A stretch of 64,000 nucleotides of DNA from Limnomonas spitsbergensis (lineage: Eukaryota > Chlorophyta > Chlorophyceae > Chlamydomonadales): assembly GCA_037349105.1 (NCBI GenBank), contig JAYJMM010000059.1:248001-312000 (forward strand), given 5' to 3'. The first letter of the stretch is position 1, and the number at the start of each line of letters is the position of its first letter. The notes beneath the pieces were generated by a model. The model searched no databases. It was not told the origin of the DNA and saw only the letters and a list, made by a program, of their open reading frames with translations. The position numbers and the translations under genes are program-made. Positions 13,501-28,500 of the stretch are shown piece by piece.

Positions 13501-16500
13501 TACAAGCTCTTGTTAAGGCCAGGCAGAGAGATTTTAGGCAGAGAGCCTGGTCCCTTGATTTTAGGGTTACATGTGTTAAGGGTTAAGTGTTAAGGTTTTA
13601 GGGTTAGGTGTTACGGATTTGTGGGACCTGCCTTGCAATTGTTAGGTCCAGGCGGAGAGCCCCACCGACACCCAGGGTCCAAAGCTCATGCACACATTGT
13701 TTCCATGGTGCATCATTTGTGCAACTGGGGGTCAGCGTGCCGGTACAACACCTCCATTCAAACCTGCAGGTGGGAAGATATGTGCTGACCGAAATTATTT
13801 GAATTCGAAATTATTTGGGTGGCTTCACAATTCCATGGTTCACACACTCGGCTGATAAAATGTTTTTTCACCCGACTTGCCGTGCCGCAGTTTAACGCGG
13901 GCGACGAGGACGCCCCCGGCGCCGGTGTCCCGCCGTACCGCGGGCCCGGCGGGGCCTGCCTCGGCGCGGTCGGCGCGGCAGGCCCTCGCTGGGTGGTTCT
14001 GGACGGCCCGCTGGGCACTCTGGCGGCAGACGCGCTCACTCCACTTTTGCAGCAGGTGGGGAAGGAAGTGTGAAAGGGGGGAGGGCACCGATATATTAAC
14101 AATATGTCGTTCTCCTTCTAGATCCATATTGATCCGTCGAGATTCCTCTAGATCCATGAAGTCCATCTAGATCCATCTAGATCCATATACATCCCTATAA
14201 ATGTGGGAGGGAACAGCCCCAAATGACCTGCCAGCCTCCATCTAGATCCATCTAGATCCGTCTAGATTCATCTAGGCCCATCTAGATCCATGAAGGTCTT
14301 TTCATGTCCCCTACCCCGTACCCTGTACCCTATTTATTTATTTCTTGCAGGGGGGTTTCAAGCTCCCGGGCGGAGGGGGTGCGCGCTCCTGCCTGGCGCT
14401 GCGCGAAGGCGCCCGCGTGGTGTGGGAGTGTTCCACACTTTCGGGGGCCAGCCCGGCCCTGCTAGCCAGCGTGCCGGTACTGCACCTCCAGTCAAACCTT
14501 CAGGTGGGAAATATGTGCCGACCCCGAAATTGTTTGAATTTGAAAGATGGAAATTCAAATAAGTACAATGACCAGGACATGACTGAACACTGTGTTAAAT
14601 TCGTGTTATTGTGGAGGGCTGCTTTGTCACTGCACCCCCTCTCGCATCCTTACACGAGCACCTCCCTTAAGTGCAAACCCCGTCACATCACCGCCGTTCA
14701 CTCTCCCCCCCCCCCTCTATTGACGTCACACTTGTCACTCTCAGGATCCAGCGGCCCTCATCAGTGAGGGCGTGCACCGTGCCGTGCGCCGCGCACTGCT
14801 GCCGCCGTCACCCTCGGCTGCCCCGCCAGCGGGCGCGGGCGCCGCATCGTCCGTGTTCACCCCAAAGGCTGTGGCCGCCATCGCGAGGGCGACATCCACA
14901 CTGCTCACGGCGTGCCTGGCGAGGGCAGAGGCGGTGCTGGCGGGCGGCAGAGGGGTGAGTTTAGGGTTTAGGTCCTGCCAGCCTGCTGCACCTGCATGCC
15001 CCCCCTCCACACCACCACCATTCCCTCTCCCCACCCACTCACTTCACCATACTTCCGCCTTGCACAACTTACCATCCTGCCTTTGAACCCCCTGCCTTTG
15101 TGCCCTACCGCCATAACGCATGTTTCCATCCGCAGCTCCCGCCCCTGGATGCCCTCAACGACCACGTCACCATCTCCTCGCCAGAGGCTGCGGCGGCGGG
15201 CGCCACCGCGGCAGCGGGGATCCCGTCATCAGACCTGCAGCAGGCACCCAAATCCTCACACCCCAACCAACGCAACGCACGAAACAACAACAACAGCAAC
15301 ACCACGCTCATTCGTGTACCGCCTCTCCCCGGATCCGCCGCCGCCGCGTCCGCTTCGTCCGCCGCCGCATCCCTGCTCCTGCTGGCCGGCGCCGGAGGCG
15401 GGCATGCCGGGGACTCATCGCTCGGCCACCCCGGACTGGCCAGGTCCATCGTGTCGCTGTTTGGCGAGGTGGTGCGCACGTTGTGGCTGCCCGGCCACAT
15501 GGCGGCGGTGGGAGGCAATGTCACACTTACGGTAAGAGGGAGAACAAGTGAGCCGTTTAGGAGCCAACATAAACAGATATGCATCCTGACCTAGCTCGGT
15601 CCATCGTGGTGCTGTTCGGCGAGGTTGCAGCCCGGTCATATAGCGTTGGTGGGGTGGGTGGGGGACAAGATCACACTAAAGGTAAGAGTGAGAAAGAGTG
15701 AGCTGTGACAGCCCGGCCACGTGGCGTTGGTGGTGGTGGGGTGGGGGGCGATATCACACTAACAGTAAGAGTAAGGAAGAGTGAGCTGTGTCAGCCCAGT
15801 CACGTGTCGTTGGTGGTGTGTGGGGGTGCATCACACTTTGGGTGAGTGAGAAAGAGTGGGGAAGGATTTCAATACAACAACCCTATTACCCCCCTCGCCC
15901 ATATGACCCCGTCCCCGTCTCGTCGCTACCCCTATATCCCCCCCCCCCCCCCCCCCCCCCCCTCCCCCCTGTCACCCTCTCCCCCAGGTTCAGCAGGTTC
16001 AACAGGTGTTGGCCCGTGCTGCCCTCTTCTCCGCTCACTGGTCCATCGCTGCCCTGGTGGTCTCCCATCAGACCAGGAGGGCCTTGCAGGTGAGTGGAGC
16101 TGAAGGTGTGTGTGTGTGGTGGATGGATGTGAGTGGCGCTGTGGGTGTTTGTGTGTATTGTGGACTGAGGGTGGGCTGAGCTGAGGGTGTCCCCTGTCCT
16201 CCCCCGCCAATCCTTCTTCTCCCTACCTGTATCAGGCTGCACTAGGCGAGGCGGCAGCCTCACCCCCCCCCCCCCCACACACACACCCGTCCTCCCCCAG
16301 TCAATCCATCTTCCTAGTTCCTACCTGTATCAGGCTGCACTGGACAAGGCGGCAGCCTCACCCCCCCCTTCCTTCCCTTCCCCCACCCACACACCTACAC
16401 ACCCACACACCTCCCCCATCCTCCCCCAGCCAATCCTTATTCTCCCTACCTGTATCAGGCTGCACTAGCCGAGGCCGCCGCCTCAATCCCCGATGCCGCC

Positions 16501-19500
16501 GCTGCACTGCCCTCCGGCTCCGAAACCTTTGGCTCCGCCGGCTCCGGAACCGTTCTGGGCTCCCACATGCTGGGCCCGCGGAAGGGCGAGTGGGTGCCCT
16601 GGGCCAAGGCTGTGGAGGAGATCATGGGGTCGTGGAAGGTCGGGGAGAGAGTCAGGTGAGGGAGGATAGAGGGGAGGACGCGGCTAATCAGGCAGGGAGA
16701 GGAGAGAGGGGGGGGAACATGGCTGCATCCACTGTGCACCCTACACCCTACACCCTACACCCTACACCCTACACCCTACACCCTACACCCTACACCCTAC
16801 ACCCTACACCCTACACCCTACACCCTACACCCTACACCCTACACTCTACACCCTACACCCTACACCCTACACCCTACACCCTACACCCTACACCCTACAC
16901 CATCCCCCTTGGCCTTGAGCAGGATGCAGTTGGGCCATGATGAGTTGGATCAGCTGCGCTCCCATCATGGACATGGCAACCAGCCAGACCTTAGCCGCCC
17001 GGTGGACCCGCTGGCGGTACGCGACTACTTCTTGTACGATCAGGACGAGGGCTGCTATGGTGGGTGTAAACCGGAACACTTGTACATTCAGGAGGTGACC
17101 TAATCCCTTAACCCTAAAAATGTTTGATTTTGTAGGTAACGCAATTTGAATCCAATGTATCCATGTAGGGACACAGAGGGCATGTATGTGGACACAGAGG
17201 GCATGTATGTGGACACAGAGGGCATGTATGTGGACACAGAGGGCATGTATGTGGACACAGAGGGCATGCATGTGGACACAGAGGGCATGTATGTGGACAC
17301 AGAGGGCATGTATGTGGACACAGAGGGCATGTATGTGGACACAGAGGGCATGTATGTGGACACAGAGGGCATGTATGTGGACACAGAGGGCATGCATGTG
17401 GACACAGAGGGCATGTATGTGGACACAGAGGGCATGTATGTGGACACAGAGGGCATGCATGTGGACACAGAGGGCATGTATGTGGACACAGAGGGCATGC
17501 ATGTGGACACAGAGGGCATGTATGTGGACACAGAGGGCATGTATGTGGACACAGAGGGCATGTATGTGGACACAGAGGGCATGTATGTGGACACAGAGGG
17601 CATGCATGTGGACACAGAGGGCATGCATGTGGACACAGAGGGCATGTATGTGGACACAGAGGGCATGCATGTGGACACAGAGGGCATGCATGTGGACACA
17701 GAGGGCATGTATGTGGACACAGAGGGCATGTATGTGGACACAGAGGGCATGTATGTGGACACAGAGGGCATGCATGTGGACACAGAGGGCATGTATGTGG
17801 ACACAGAGGGCATGTATGTGGACACAGAGGGCATGTATGTGGACACAGAGGGCATGTATGTGGACACAGAGGGCATGTATGTGGACACAGAGGGCATGTA
17901 TGTGGACACAGAGGGCATGTATGTGGACACAGAGGGCATGTATGTGGACACAGAGGGCATGTATGTGGACACAGAGGGCATGTATGTGGACACAGAGGGC
18001 ATGCATGTGGACACAGAGGGCATGTATGTGGACACAGAGGGCATGCATGTGGACACAGAGGGCATGCATGTGGACACAGAGGGCATGTATGTGGACACAG
18101 AGGGCATGCATGTGGACACAGAGGGCATGTATGTGGACACAGAGGGCATGTATGTGGACACAGAGGGCATGTATGTGGACACAGAGGGCATGCATGTGGA
18201 CACAGAGGGCATGTATGTGGACACAGAGGGCATGTATGTGGACACAGAGGGCATGTATGTGGACACAGAGGGCATGCATGTGGACACAGAGGGCATGCAT
18301 GTGGACACAGTGGGCATGCATGTGGACACAGAGGGCATGTATGTGGACACAGAGGGCATGTATGTGGACACAGTGGGCATGTATGTGGACACAGAGGGCA
18401 TGTATGTGGACACAGAGGGCATGTATGTGGACACAGAGGGCATGCATGTGGACACAGAGGGCATGCATGTGGACACAGAGGGCATGCATGTGGACACAGA
18501 GGGCATGTATGTGGACACAGAGGGCATGCATGTGGACACAGAGGGCATGTATGTGGACACAGAGGGCATGCATGTGGACACAGAGGGCATGCATGTGGAC
18601 ACAGAGGGCATGTATGTGGACACAGAGGGCATGCATGTGGACACAGAGGGCATGTATGTGGACACAGAGGGCATGTATGTGGACACAGAGGGCATGTATG
18701 TCGACACAGAGGGCATGTATGTGGACACAGAGGGCATGTATGTGGACACAGAGGGCATGCATGTGGACACAGAGGGCATGCATGTGGACACAGAGGGCAT
18801 GTATGTGGACACAGAGGGCATGTATGTGGACACAGAGGGCATGCATGTGGACACAGAGGGCATGTATGTGGACACAGAGGGCATGCATGTGGACACAGAG
18901 GGCATGCATGTGGACACAGAGGGCATGCATGTGGACACAGAGGGCATGTATGTGGACACAGAGGGCATGCATGTGGACACAGAGGGCATGTATGTGGACA
19001 CAGAGGGCATGCATGTGGACACAGGAGGGCTGTATGTGGACACAGAGGGCATGTATGTGGACACAGAGGGCATGTATGTGGACACAGAGGGCATGCATGT
19101 GGACACAGAGGGCATGTATGTGGACACAGAGGGCATGCATGTGGACACAGAGGGCATGTATGTGGACACAGAGGGCATGCATGTGGACACAGAGGGACAT
19201 GTATGTGGACACAGAGGGCATGCTATGTGGAACAGAGGGCATGCATGTGGACACAGAGGGGCATGTATGTGGACACAGAGGGCATGCATGTGGACACAGA
19301 GGGCATGCATGTGGACACAGAGGGCATGCATGTGGACACAGAGGGCATGCATGTGGACACAGAGGGCATGCATGTGGACACAGAGGGCATGCATGTGGAC
19401 ACAGAGGGCATGTATGTGGACACAGAGGGCATGTATGTGGACACAAAGGCATGTCTGTGGACAAAAGAGGGCATGTATGTGGACACAGAGGGCATGCATG

Positions 19501-22500
19501 TGGACACAGAGGGGCATGTATGTGGACACAGAGGGCATGTATGTGCACAGAGGGCATGTGTGGACACAGAGGGCATGTATGTGGACACAGAGGGCATGTA
19601 TGTGGACACAGAGGGCATGTATGTGGACACAGAGGGCATGTATGTGGACACAGAGGGCATGTATGTGGACACAGAGGGCATGTATGTGGACACAGAGGGC
19701 ATGTCATGTGGACACAGAGGGCATGTATGTGGACACAGAGGGCATGTATGTGGACACAGAGGGCATGCATGTGGACACAGAGGGCATGTATGTGGACACA
19801 GAGGGCATGCATGTGGACACAGAGGGCATGCTATGTGGACACAGAGGGCATGTATGTGGACACAGAGGGCATGTATGTGGACACAGAGGGCATGTATGTG
19901 GACACAGAGGGCATGTATGTGGACACAGAGGGCATGTATGTGGACACAGAGGGCATGTATGTGGACACAGAGGGCATGTATGTGGACACAGAGGGCATGT
20001 ATGTGGACACAGAGGGCATGTATGTGGACACAGAGGGCATGCATGTGGACACAGAGGGCATGTATGTGGACACAGAGGGCATGTATGTGGACACAGAGGG
20101 CATGTATGTGGACACAGAGGGCATGTATGTGGACACAGAGGGCATGTATGTGGACACAGAGGGCATGTATGTGGACACAGAGGGCATGTATGTGGACACA
20201 GAGGGCATGCATGTGGACACAGAGGGCATGTATGTGGACACAGAGGGCATGTATGTGGACACAGAGGGCATGTATGTGGACACAGAGGGCATGCATGTGG
20301 ACACAGAGGGCATGTATGTGGACACAGAGGGCATGCATGTGGACACAGAGGGCATGTATGTGGACACAGAGGGCATGCATGTGGACACAGAGGGCATGTA
20401 TGTGGACACAGAGGGCATGTATGTGGACACAGAGGGCATGCTATGTGGACACAGAGGGCATGCATGTGGACACAGAGGGCATGTATGTGGACACAGAGGG
20501 CATGTATGTGGACACAGAGGGCATGTATGTGGACACAGAGGGCATGCATGTGGACACAGAGGGCATGTATGTGGACACAGAGGGCATGTATGTGGACACA
20601 GAGGGCATGTATGTGGACACAGAGGGCATGTATGTGGACACAGAGGGCATGCATGTGGACACAGAGGGCATGTATGTGGACACAGAGGGCATGTATGTGG
20701 ACACAGAGGGCATGCATGTGGACACAGAGGGCATGCATGTGGACACAGAGGGCATGCATGTGGACACAGAGGGCATGTATGTGGACACAGAGGGCATGCA
20801 TGTGGACACAGAGGGCATGTATGTGGACACAGAGGGCATGCATGTGGACACAGAGGGCATGTATGTGGACACAGAGGGCATGTATGTGGACACAGAGGGC
20901 ATGTATGTGGACACAGAGGGCATGCATGTGGACACAGAGGGCATGTATGTGGACACAGAGGGCATGCATGTGGACACAGAGGGCATGTATGTGGACACAG
21001 AGGGCATGTATGTGGACACAGAGGGCATGTATGTGGACACAGAGGGCATGCATGTGGACACAGAGGGCATGCATGTGGACACAGAGGGCATGTATGTGGA
21101 CACAGAGGGCATGCATGTGGACACAGAGGGCATGTATGTGGACACAGAGGGCATGCCATGTGGACACAGAGGGCATGCATGTGGACACAGAGGGCATGTA
21201 TGTGGACACAGAGGGCATGCATGTGGACACAGAGGGCATGCATGTGGACACAGAGGGCATGTATGTGGACACAGAGGGCATGCATGTGGACACAGAGGGC
21301 ATGTATGTGGACACAGAGGGCATGCATGTGGACACAGAGGGCATGTATGTGGACACAGAGGGCATGCATGTGGACACAGAGGGCATGCATGTGGACACAG
21401 AGGGCATGTATGTGGACACAGAGGGCATGCTATGTGGACACAGAGGGCATGTATGTGGACACAGAGGGCATGTATGTGGACACAGAGGGCATGTATGTGG
21501 ACACAGAGGGCATGCATGTGGACACAGAGGGCATGTATGTGGACACAGAGGGCATGCATGTGGACACAGAGGGCATGTATGTGGACACAGAGGGCATGCA
21601 TGTGGACACAGAGGGCATGTATGTGGACACAGAGGGCATGCATGTGGACACAGAGGGCATGCATGTGGACACAGAGGGCATGCATGTGGACACAGAGGGC
21701 ATGCATGTGGACACAGAGGGCATGTATGTGGACACAGAGGGCATGTATGTGGACACAGAGGGCATGCATGTGGACACAGAGGGCATGTATGTGGACACAG
21801 AGGGCATGCATGTGGACACAGAGGGCATGTATGTGGACACAGAGGGCATGCATGTGGACACAGAGGGCATGTATGTGGACACAGAGGGCATGTATGTGGA
21901 CACAGAGGGCATGGCATGTGGACACAGAGGGCATGCATGTGGACACAGAGGGCATGTATGTGGACACAGAGGGCATGCATGTGGACACAGAGGGCATGCA
22001 TGTGGACACAGAGGGCATGTATGTGGACACAGAGGGCATGCATGTGGACACAGAGGGCATGTATGTGGACACAGAGGGCATGTATGTGGACACAGAGGGC
22101 ATGTATGTGGACACAGAGGGCATGTATGTGGACACAGAGGGCATGTATGTGGACACAGAGGGCATGCATGTGGACACAGAGGGCATGTATGTGGACACAG
22201 AGGGCATGCATGTGGACACAGAGGGCATGTATGTGGACACAGAGGGCATGTATGTGGACACAGAGGGCATGCATGTGGACACAGAGGGCATGTATGTGGA
22301 CACAGAGGGCATGTATGTGGACACAGAGGGCATGTATGTGGACACAGAGGGCATGTATGTGGACACAGAGGGCATGTATGTGGACACAGAGGGCATGTAT
22401 GTGGACACAGAGGGCATGTATGTGGACACAGAGGGCATGTATGTGGACACAGAGGGCATGTATGTGGACACAGAGGGCATGTATGTGGACACAGAGGACA

Positions 22501-25500
22501 TGCATGTATGTGGACACAGAGGGCATGTATGTGGACACAGAGGGCATGCATGTGGACACAGAGGGCATGTATGTGGACACAGAGGGCATGTATGTGGACA
22601 CAGAGGGCATGCTATGTGGACACAGAGGGCATGTATGTGGACACAGAGGGCATGTATGTGGACACAGAGGGCATGTATGTGGACACAGAGGGCATGTATG
22701 TGGACACAGAGGGCATGTATGTGGACACAGAGGGCATGCATGTGGACACAGAGGGCATGTATGTGGACACAGAGGGCATGTATGTGGACACAGAGGGCAT
22801 GTATGTGGACACAGAGGGCATGCATGTGGACACAGAGGGCATGTATGTGGACACAGAGGGCATGTATGTGGACACAGAGGGCATGTATGTGGACACAGAG
22901 GGCATGTATGTGGACACAGAGGGCATGTATGTGGACACAGAGGGCATGTATGTGGACACAGAGGGCATGTATGTGGACACAGAGGGCATGCATGTGGACA
23001 CAGAGGGCATGTATGTGGACACAGAGAGGCATGTATGTGGACACAGAGGGCATGTATGTGGACACAGAGGGCATGTATGTGGACACAGAGGGCATGTATG
23101 TGGACACAGAGGGCATGTATGTGGACACAGAGGGCATGCTATGTGGACACAGAGGGCATGTATGTGGACACAGAGGGCATGTATGTGGACACAGAGGGCA
23201 TGTATGTGGACACAGAGGGCATGCATGTGGACACAGAGGGCATGCATGTGGACACAGAGGGCATGTATGTGGACACAGAGGGCATGTATGTGGACACAGA
23301 GGGCATGTATGTGGACACAGAGGGCATGTATGTGGACACAGAGGGCATGTATGTGGACACAGAGGGCATGTATGTGGACACAGAGGGCATGTATGTGGAC
23401 ACAGAGGGCATGTATGTGGACACAGAGGGCATGTATGTGGACACAGAGGGCATGTATGTGGACACAGAGGGCATGTATGTGGACACAGAGGGCATGCATG
23501 TGGACACAGAGGGCATGTATGTGGACACAGAGGGCATGTATGTGGACACAGAGGGCATGCATGTGGACACAGAGGGCATGTATGTGGACACAGAGGGCAT
23601 GTATGTGGACACAGAGGGCATGCATGTGGACACAGAGGGCATGTATGTGGACACAGAGGGCATGTATGTGGATACAGAGGGCATGTATGTGGACACAGAG
23701 GGCATGCATGTGGACACAGAGGGCATGTATGTGGACACAGAGGGCATGCATGTGGACACAGAGGACATGTATGTGGACACAGAGGGCATGCATGTGGACA
23801 CAGAGGGCATGTATGTGGACACAGAGGGCATGTATGTGGACACAGAGGGCATGCATGTGGACACAGAGGGCATGTATGTGGACACAGAGGGGCATGTATG
23901 TGGACACAGAGGGCATGTATGTGGACACAGAGGGCATGTAATGTGGACACAGAGGGCATGTATGTGGACACAGAGGGCATGCATGTGGACACAGAGGGCA
24001 TGTATGTGGACACAGAGGGCATGTATGTGGACACAGAGGGCATGTATGTGGACACAGAGGGCATGTATGTGGACACAGAGGGCATGTATGTGGACACAGA
24101 GGGCATGTATGTGGACACAGAGGGCATGTATGTGGACACAGAGGGCATGTATGTGGACACAGAGGGCATGTATGTGGACACAGAGGGCATGCATGTGGAC
24201 ACAGAGGGCATGTATGTGGACACAGAGGGCATGTATGTGGACACAGAGGGCATGCATGTGGACACAGAGGGCATGTATGTGGACACAGAGGGCATGCATG
24301 TGGACACAGAGGGCATGTATGTGGACACAGAGGGCATGTATGTGGACACAGAGGGCATGTATGTGGACACAGAGGGCATGTATGTGGACACAGAGGGCAT
24401 GTATGTGGACACAGAGGGCATGTATGTGGACACAGAGGGCATGCATGTGGACACAGAGGGCATGCATGTGGACACAGAGGGCATGCATGTGGACACAGAG
24501 GGCATGTATGTGGACACAGAGGGCATGTATGTGGACACAGAGGGCATGTATGTGGACACAGAGGGCATGTATGTGGACACAGAGGGCATGTATGTGGACA
24601 CAGAGGGCATGTATGTGGACACAGAGGGCATGTATGTGGACACAGAGGGCATGTATGTGGACACAGAGGGCATGTATGTGGACACAGAGGGCATGTATGT
24701 GGACACAGAGGGCATGCATGTGGACACAGAGGGCATGCATGTGGACACAGAGGGCATGTATGTGGACACAGAGGGCATGCATGTGGACACAGAGGGCATG
24801 TATGTGGACACAGAGGGCATGCATGTGGACACAGAGGGCATGCATGTGGACACAGAGGGCATGTATGTGGACACAGAGGGCATGCATGTGGACACAGAGG
24901 GCATGTATGTGGACACAGAGGGCATGTATGTGGACACAGAGGGCATGTATGTGGACACAGAGGGCATGTATGTGGACACAGAGGGCATGTATGTGGACAC
25001 AGAGGGCATGCATGTGGACACAGAGGGCATGTATGTGGACACAGAGGGCATGTAGGTATCCAGCAAGGTAGCTACAGAGTACTCAGTTGTATTGATGCAG
25101 ATCACGTTTTGATGAGAACGTCAAAAAAGAATCAGCAGGGGGGACATCCCTAAACCCTAAACCCTAAACCTTAAACCCTAAGCCCCCTGAACCCTCTGTC
25201 TAGGTTGTGCGGCCCAGGTCATGTTCACACACTCACGCTTCCATTCAATGACAGTGAGGGGCTTAATCCCTATAAATGATAAATCGATGTATTGGAATTA
25301 TGGGCATGCTGGATCTGGGTGCAAACAGAGAACATACGTGTAAGGGGGTATACATCTAGATCTATAATCTAGATATATAAATCTATAGATTTGTGAATCT
25401 ATTATCCATAAAAACTTCCCTTTTATTTTGCCCCCCCCCTCTGCACAGGAGGCTCTGGCAGTACAGGCGGTGGCGCTGGCAGTACAGGTGGCGGCTCTCC

Positions 25501-28500
25501 CTCGAGCCTGTTCCTGCCCAGCGCCGCGTCCTGCTGCCTGCAGTACATGTACTGCCTGTCCATGCGGGCGGGCCTGAGCCCGGTCCTGGTCGGCGGCGCG
25601 GGGAGCGGCAAAAGATCGTTGGCGCGCCATGCACTAGCTTGCTGGGCACCCTTTGGTGACGTGAGGTGAGTCCGAAGGGTTTAGGGTCAAGGATTGTAGG
25701 GTTAAGGGGTTTAGGGTTAAGGAGTGAAGGGTTAAGGGGTTTAGGGCTACGGGTTATGGGGTTTAAGGTTTGGGGTTACGGGTTACAGCGTGCTGGGCGC
25801 CCTTTGGGGATATGAGGTGAGCAAAAAGGATTAAAGGGTAAGGGTTTAGGGTTTAGGGTGGGGTTTAGGGTTTAGGGTGGGCGCCCTTTGGGAATGTCAG
25901 GTGAGTATGAAGATTGTGTCCAGGCGTTGCATGTTTTTTATTTCCACATTTTTGCACACATGTCAATCCTCACTCCTCTGCCACATGCCCGGTGTGCTAT
26001 GGCCCAGACTGGCCGCCACTTTGCCCACACTGAAACACACTTCTCTCTTCACACCCCATTGTCTAAGAAAGTGTGTCTCGCCCTGGCCGCGTGGCATGTT
26101 CACACTAAAACCACACTTGTTATTCTAAACAGCCACACTTGTTACTCTTCACTCTTCTGCCACAGGTCGGATGTCGTGCGACCCACCCTGGCCGCCTAAC
26201 ATGTTTACACTTGTATCACACGTGTTACTCTTCACTTCTCCTACACTACAGGACGGATGTAGTACGTCCCACCTTGGCCGCTGGTACATCCCCTCAGCAG
26301 CTACAGGAGCTACTGACGTGGAGCTTGATTCAGGCAGGCCCAGGTGTACTACGACCGCGCACTGGCAGTCAGGTTGTACTGCTGATCGAGGACTTGCATG
26401 TGCCAGCACAGGTGTGGATATAGTGTGGGTGTCAATAAAGTGTGTGGGGGTGCAAAACGCTGATCCAACTGTTTGGTTGGGTATGTAAACCGATAATGCT
26501 TCAAATATCGAGGTTTAGGGTGCAAGACTGCAAGTTATGTGTGCGGTTACTTTTTTGATGTGCGGTTAAGTAGCGGTCAGGGTCGAGGGTCAGCGGGACT
26601 GAGCTGAGTGGTCCCAGGGCTGATCAGATTGACCATGGAAATGAAACAATTCCCTTTCATCACACTTCCTCGCCTACCTTGCTTTATGTTCTCATGGCCA
26701 TGTCTGTTTAGACAAGTGCACTCCTCTGAACGCTCTGGGGCTCACCTTTCCTTTCATCTCACTCTCTTGCCCCCTTGCCCCATGTTCCTTGCCCCATTGC
26801 CTCATGGCTGCGTCTGCTCAGACGAGTGCACCTCCAAACGCTCTGGGGCTCACCTCCCTGAAAGAGGCGTACTTCGGCGGTACGGGGAGCGGCCCGCAGC
26901 AGTACGGAAGTGCGGTACATCCACCCTGTCTGGAGTGGCTCCGGAGGCTCCTCGATGACGGATCCATCATTGATACGCAGCAGGGCAAAAGGTAACATGG
27001 CCGGATGTAACCGCAAGCTTGCCAATTGTAACTGAACCAACTAGGTCCACTCTTTAATACACGTGATACTGTGATGTCACTTTTGTTTGCCCTCCAGGGT
27101 TGAGGTACTGGGCCTGTCCACCGCTATGACGTCACTGCCGGACTACCTTCTGAGGGGACCACAGCAGGCAAGTACAAACAGTACATACAGGCAGTACATG
27201 TACTACATACAAGCACTACATGCAGTACATACAGGCAGTACATGTGTTACCAGGGGCGTGTTGCCGGGGCCGCAGTGTAGCTGAACTGTAGCTGATAGTG
27301 GTATACCACTCACTAAAAGCACAGCGAACCCAACCCATCGAACCTCTATTACAACATGTGTGAATGCACATCCCCATCTCCCTCCCTCCCATCAGGCAAG
27401 CCCGCGGCTCTGGCGTCACTTGCACCACCTTCACGTCGACGCCGCGGTGGACTGTACCGCAGCAGGAGCAGGCGGTACAGCCTCCTCCGTACCGCAGCTG
27501 CCGGCCCCGCTGTGCTTCACCGCCTTTGGCCGCGAGGCGGTGTTGGTTGCGCACTGCCAGCGAGCGCTGTGCTGCATGGCTAGTGAGGGCCGTGTGGCGC
27601 AGCTGGTTGGGGCGCGGGCGGCAGGACAGCTGGGGCCAGCGGCGGAGGTGGGTTGACGGTACAGGTTTAGGGTTTTAGGCAGGGGCAACTGGGGCCAGCA
27701 GCAGAGGTGGGTTGAAGGGTCAGGGTTCAGGTTATAGGGTTTAGGGTTAAGGCGTAGGGGCCCACAGGGGAGGTGGGTTGAGGTTTGAGGACCCTGATTG
27801 AGCCATTGAGATGCCTAGCGCACTGCCAGTGTGCATCGTTGTTCTGCAGGGTCAGGGAGGGGAGTGTAGCGCAGCTGAGCGGGGATTGGCAGCTTAAGTC
27901 AGAGGCAGAGGTGCGTTTTTAACTTCATCGCAAGGTCGCATAATTTGGCAATCTAAAGCCTGTACCCCAAACCCTCAATTACAAACCCTAAATATAGATC
28001 ACAACCCTACAACCCTAACCCTGAACCCTCACATCAGGGCCTATCTGCATGCTCTGAGCAAACTGCTGACAGATGTTCATGCATGTGTCTCCGGGCTGGC
28101 CTAAACCCTTTTAACCCTAAACACTACACCCTAAAAACGTTTCTTTAAACCCTTAACATTTAACCCTAAACCCTAAACCTTTAACCCTATACCCTGCAGG
28201 TTCTGAGCAGCCTGCTGACAGATGTTCATGCATGTGTCTCCGGGCTGGCCCGGGCCCGGCTGCTGCCCTCCGCCTCTCCCTTGGGCATGCCGGAGTTGGT
28301 CTCGGCCCTGGAGAGGATTTCAGGAGCCGCCAGCCGGGCCGCTGCCGAGGCTGCCGCACAACAACAGCAAGTACAGCAGCAACAACTGAAACAACAGCAG
28401 CAGGTGTTGCAATCGCAACAGGCCGCTGAGCAACTGGCGCCGCAACATCTGGATGCTGCAGAGCTGCAACAGCAGCAACAGCTGCAACAGTCGCCGCGGA

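Noticed and set aside
17060..17094. Longer exon 26 ending at CAGGAG|gtgacc
   Set aside because: It leaves phase 0, which does not fit the exon 27 acceptor at 25448. It is kept only as an alternative with a shortened exon 27.
17169..25053. CRISPR array
   Set aside because: Repeats are directly contiguous without unique spacers, and the setting is a eukaryotic intron.
17146..25071. 2,641-codon + strand ORF and several overlapping ORFs on both strands
   Set aside because: They are the 21-bp minisatellite read through; other frames are equally open and the array sits inside an intron between exons 26 and 27 that join in phase.
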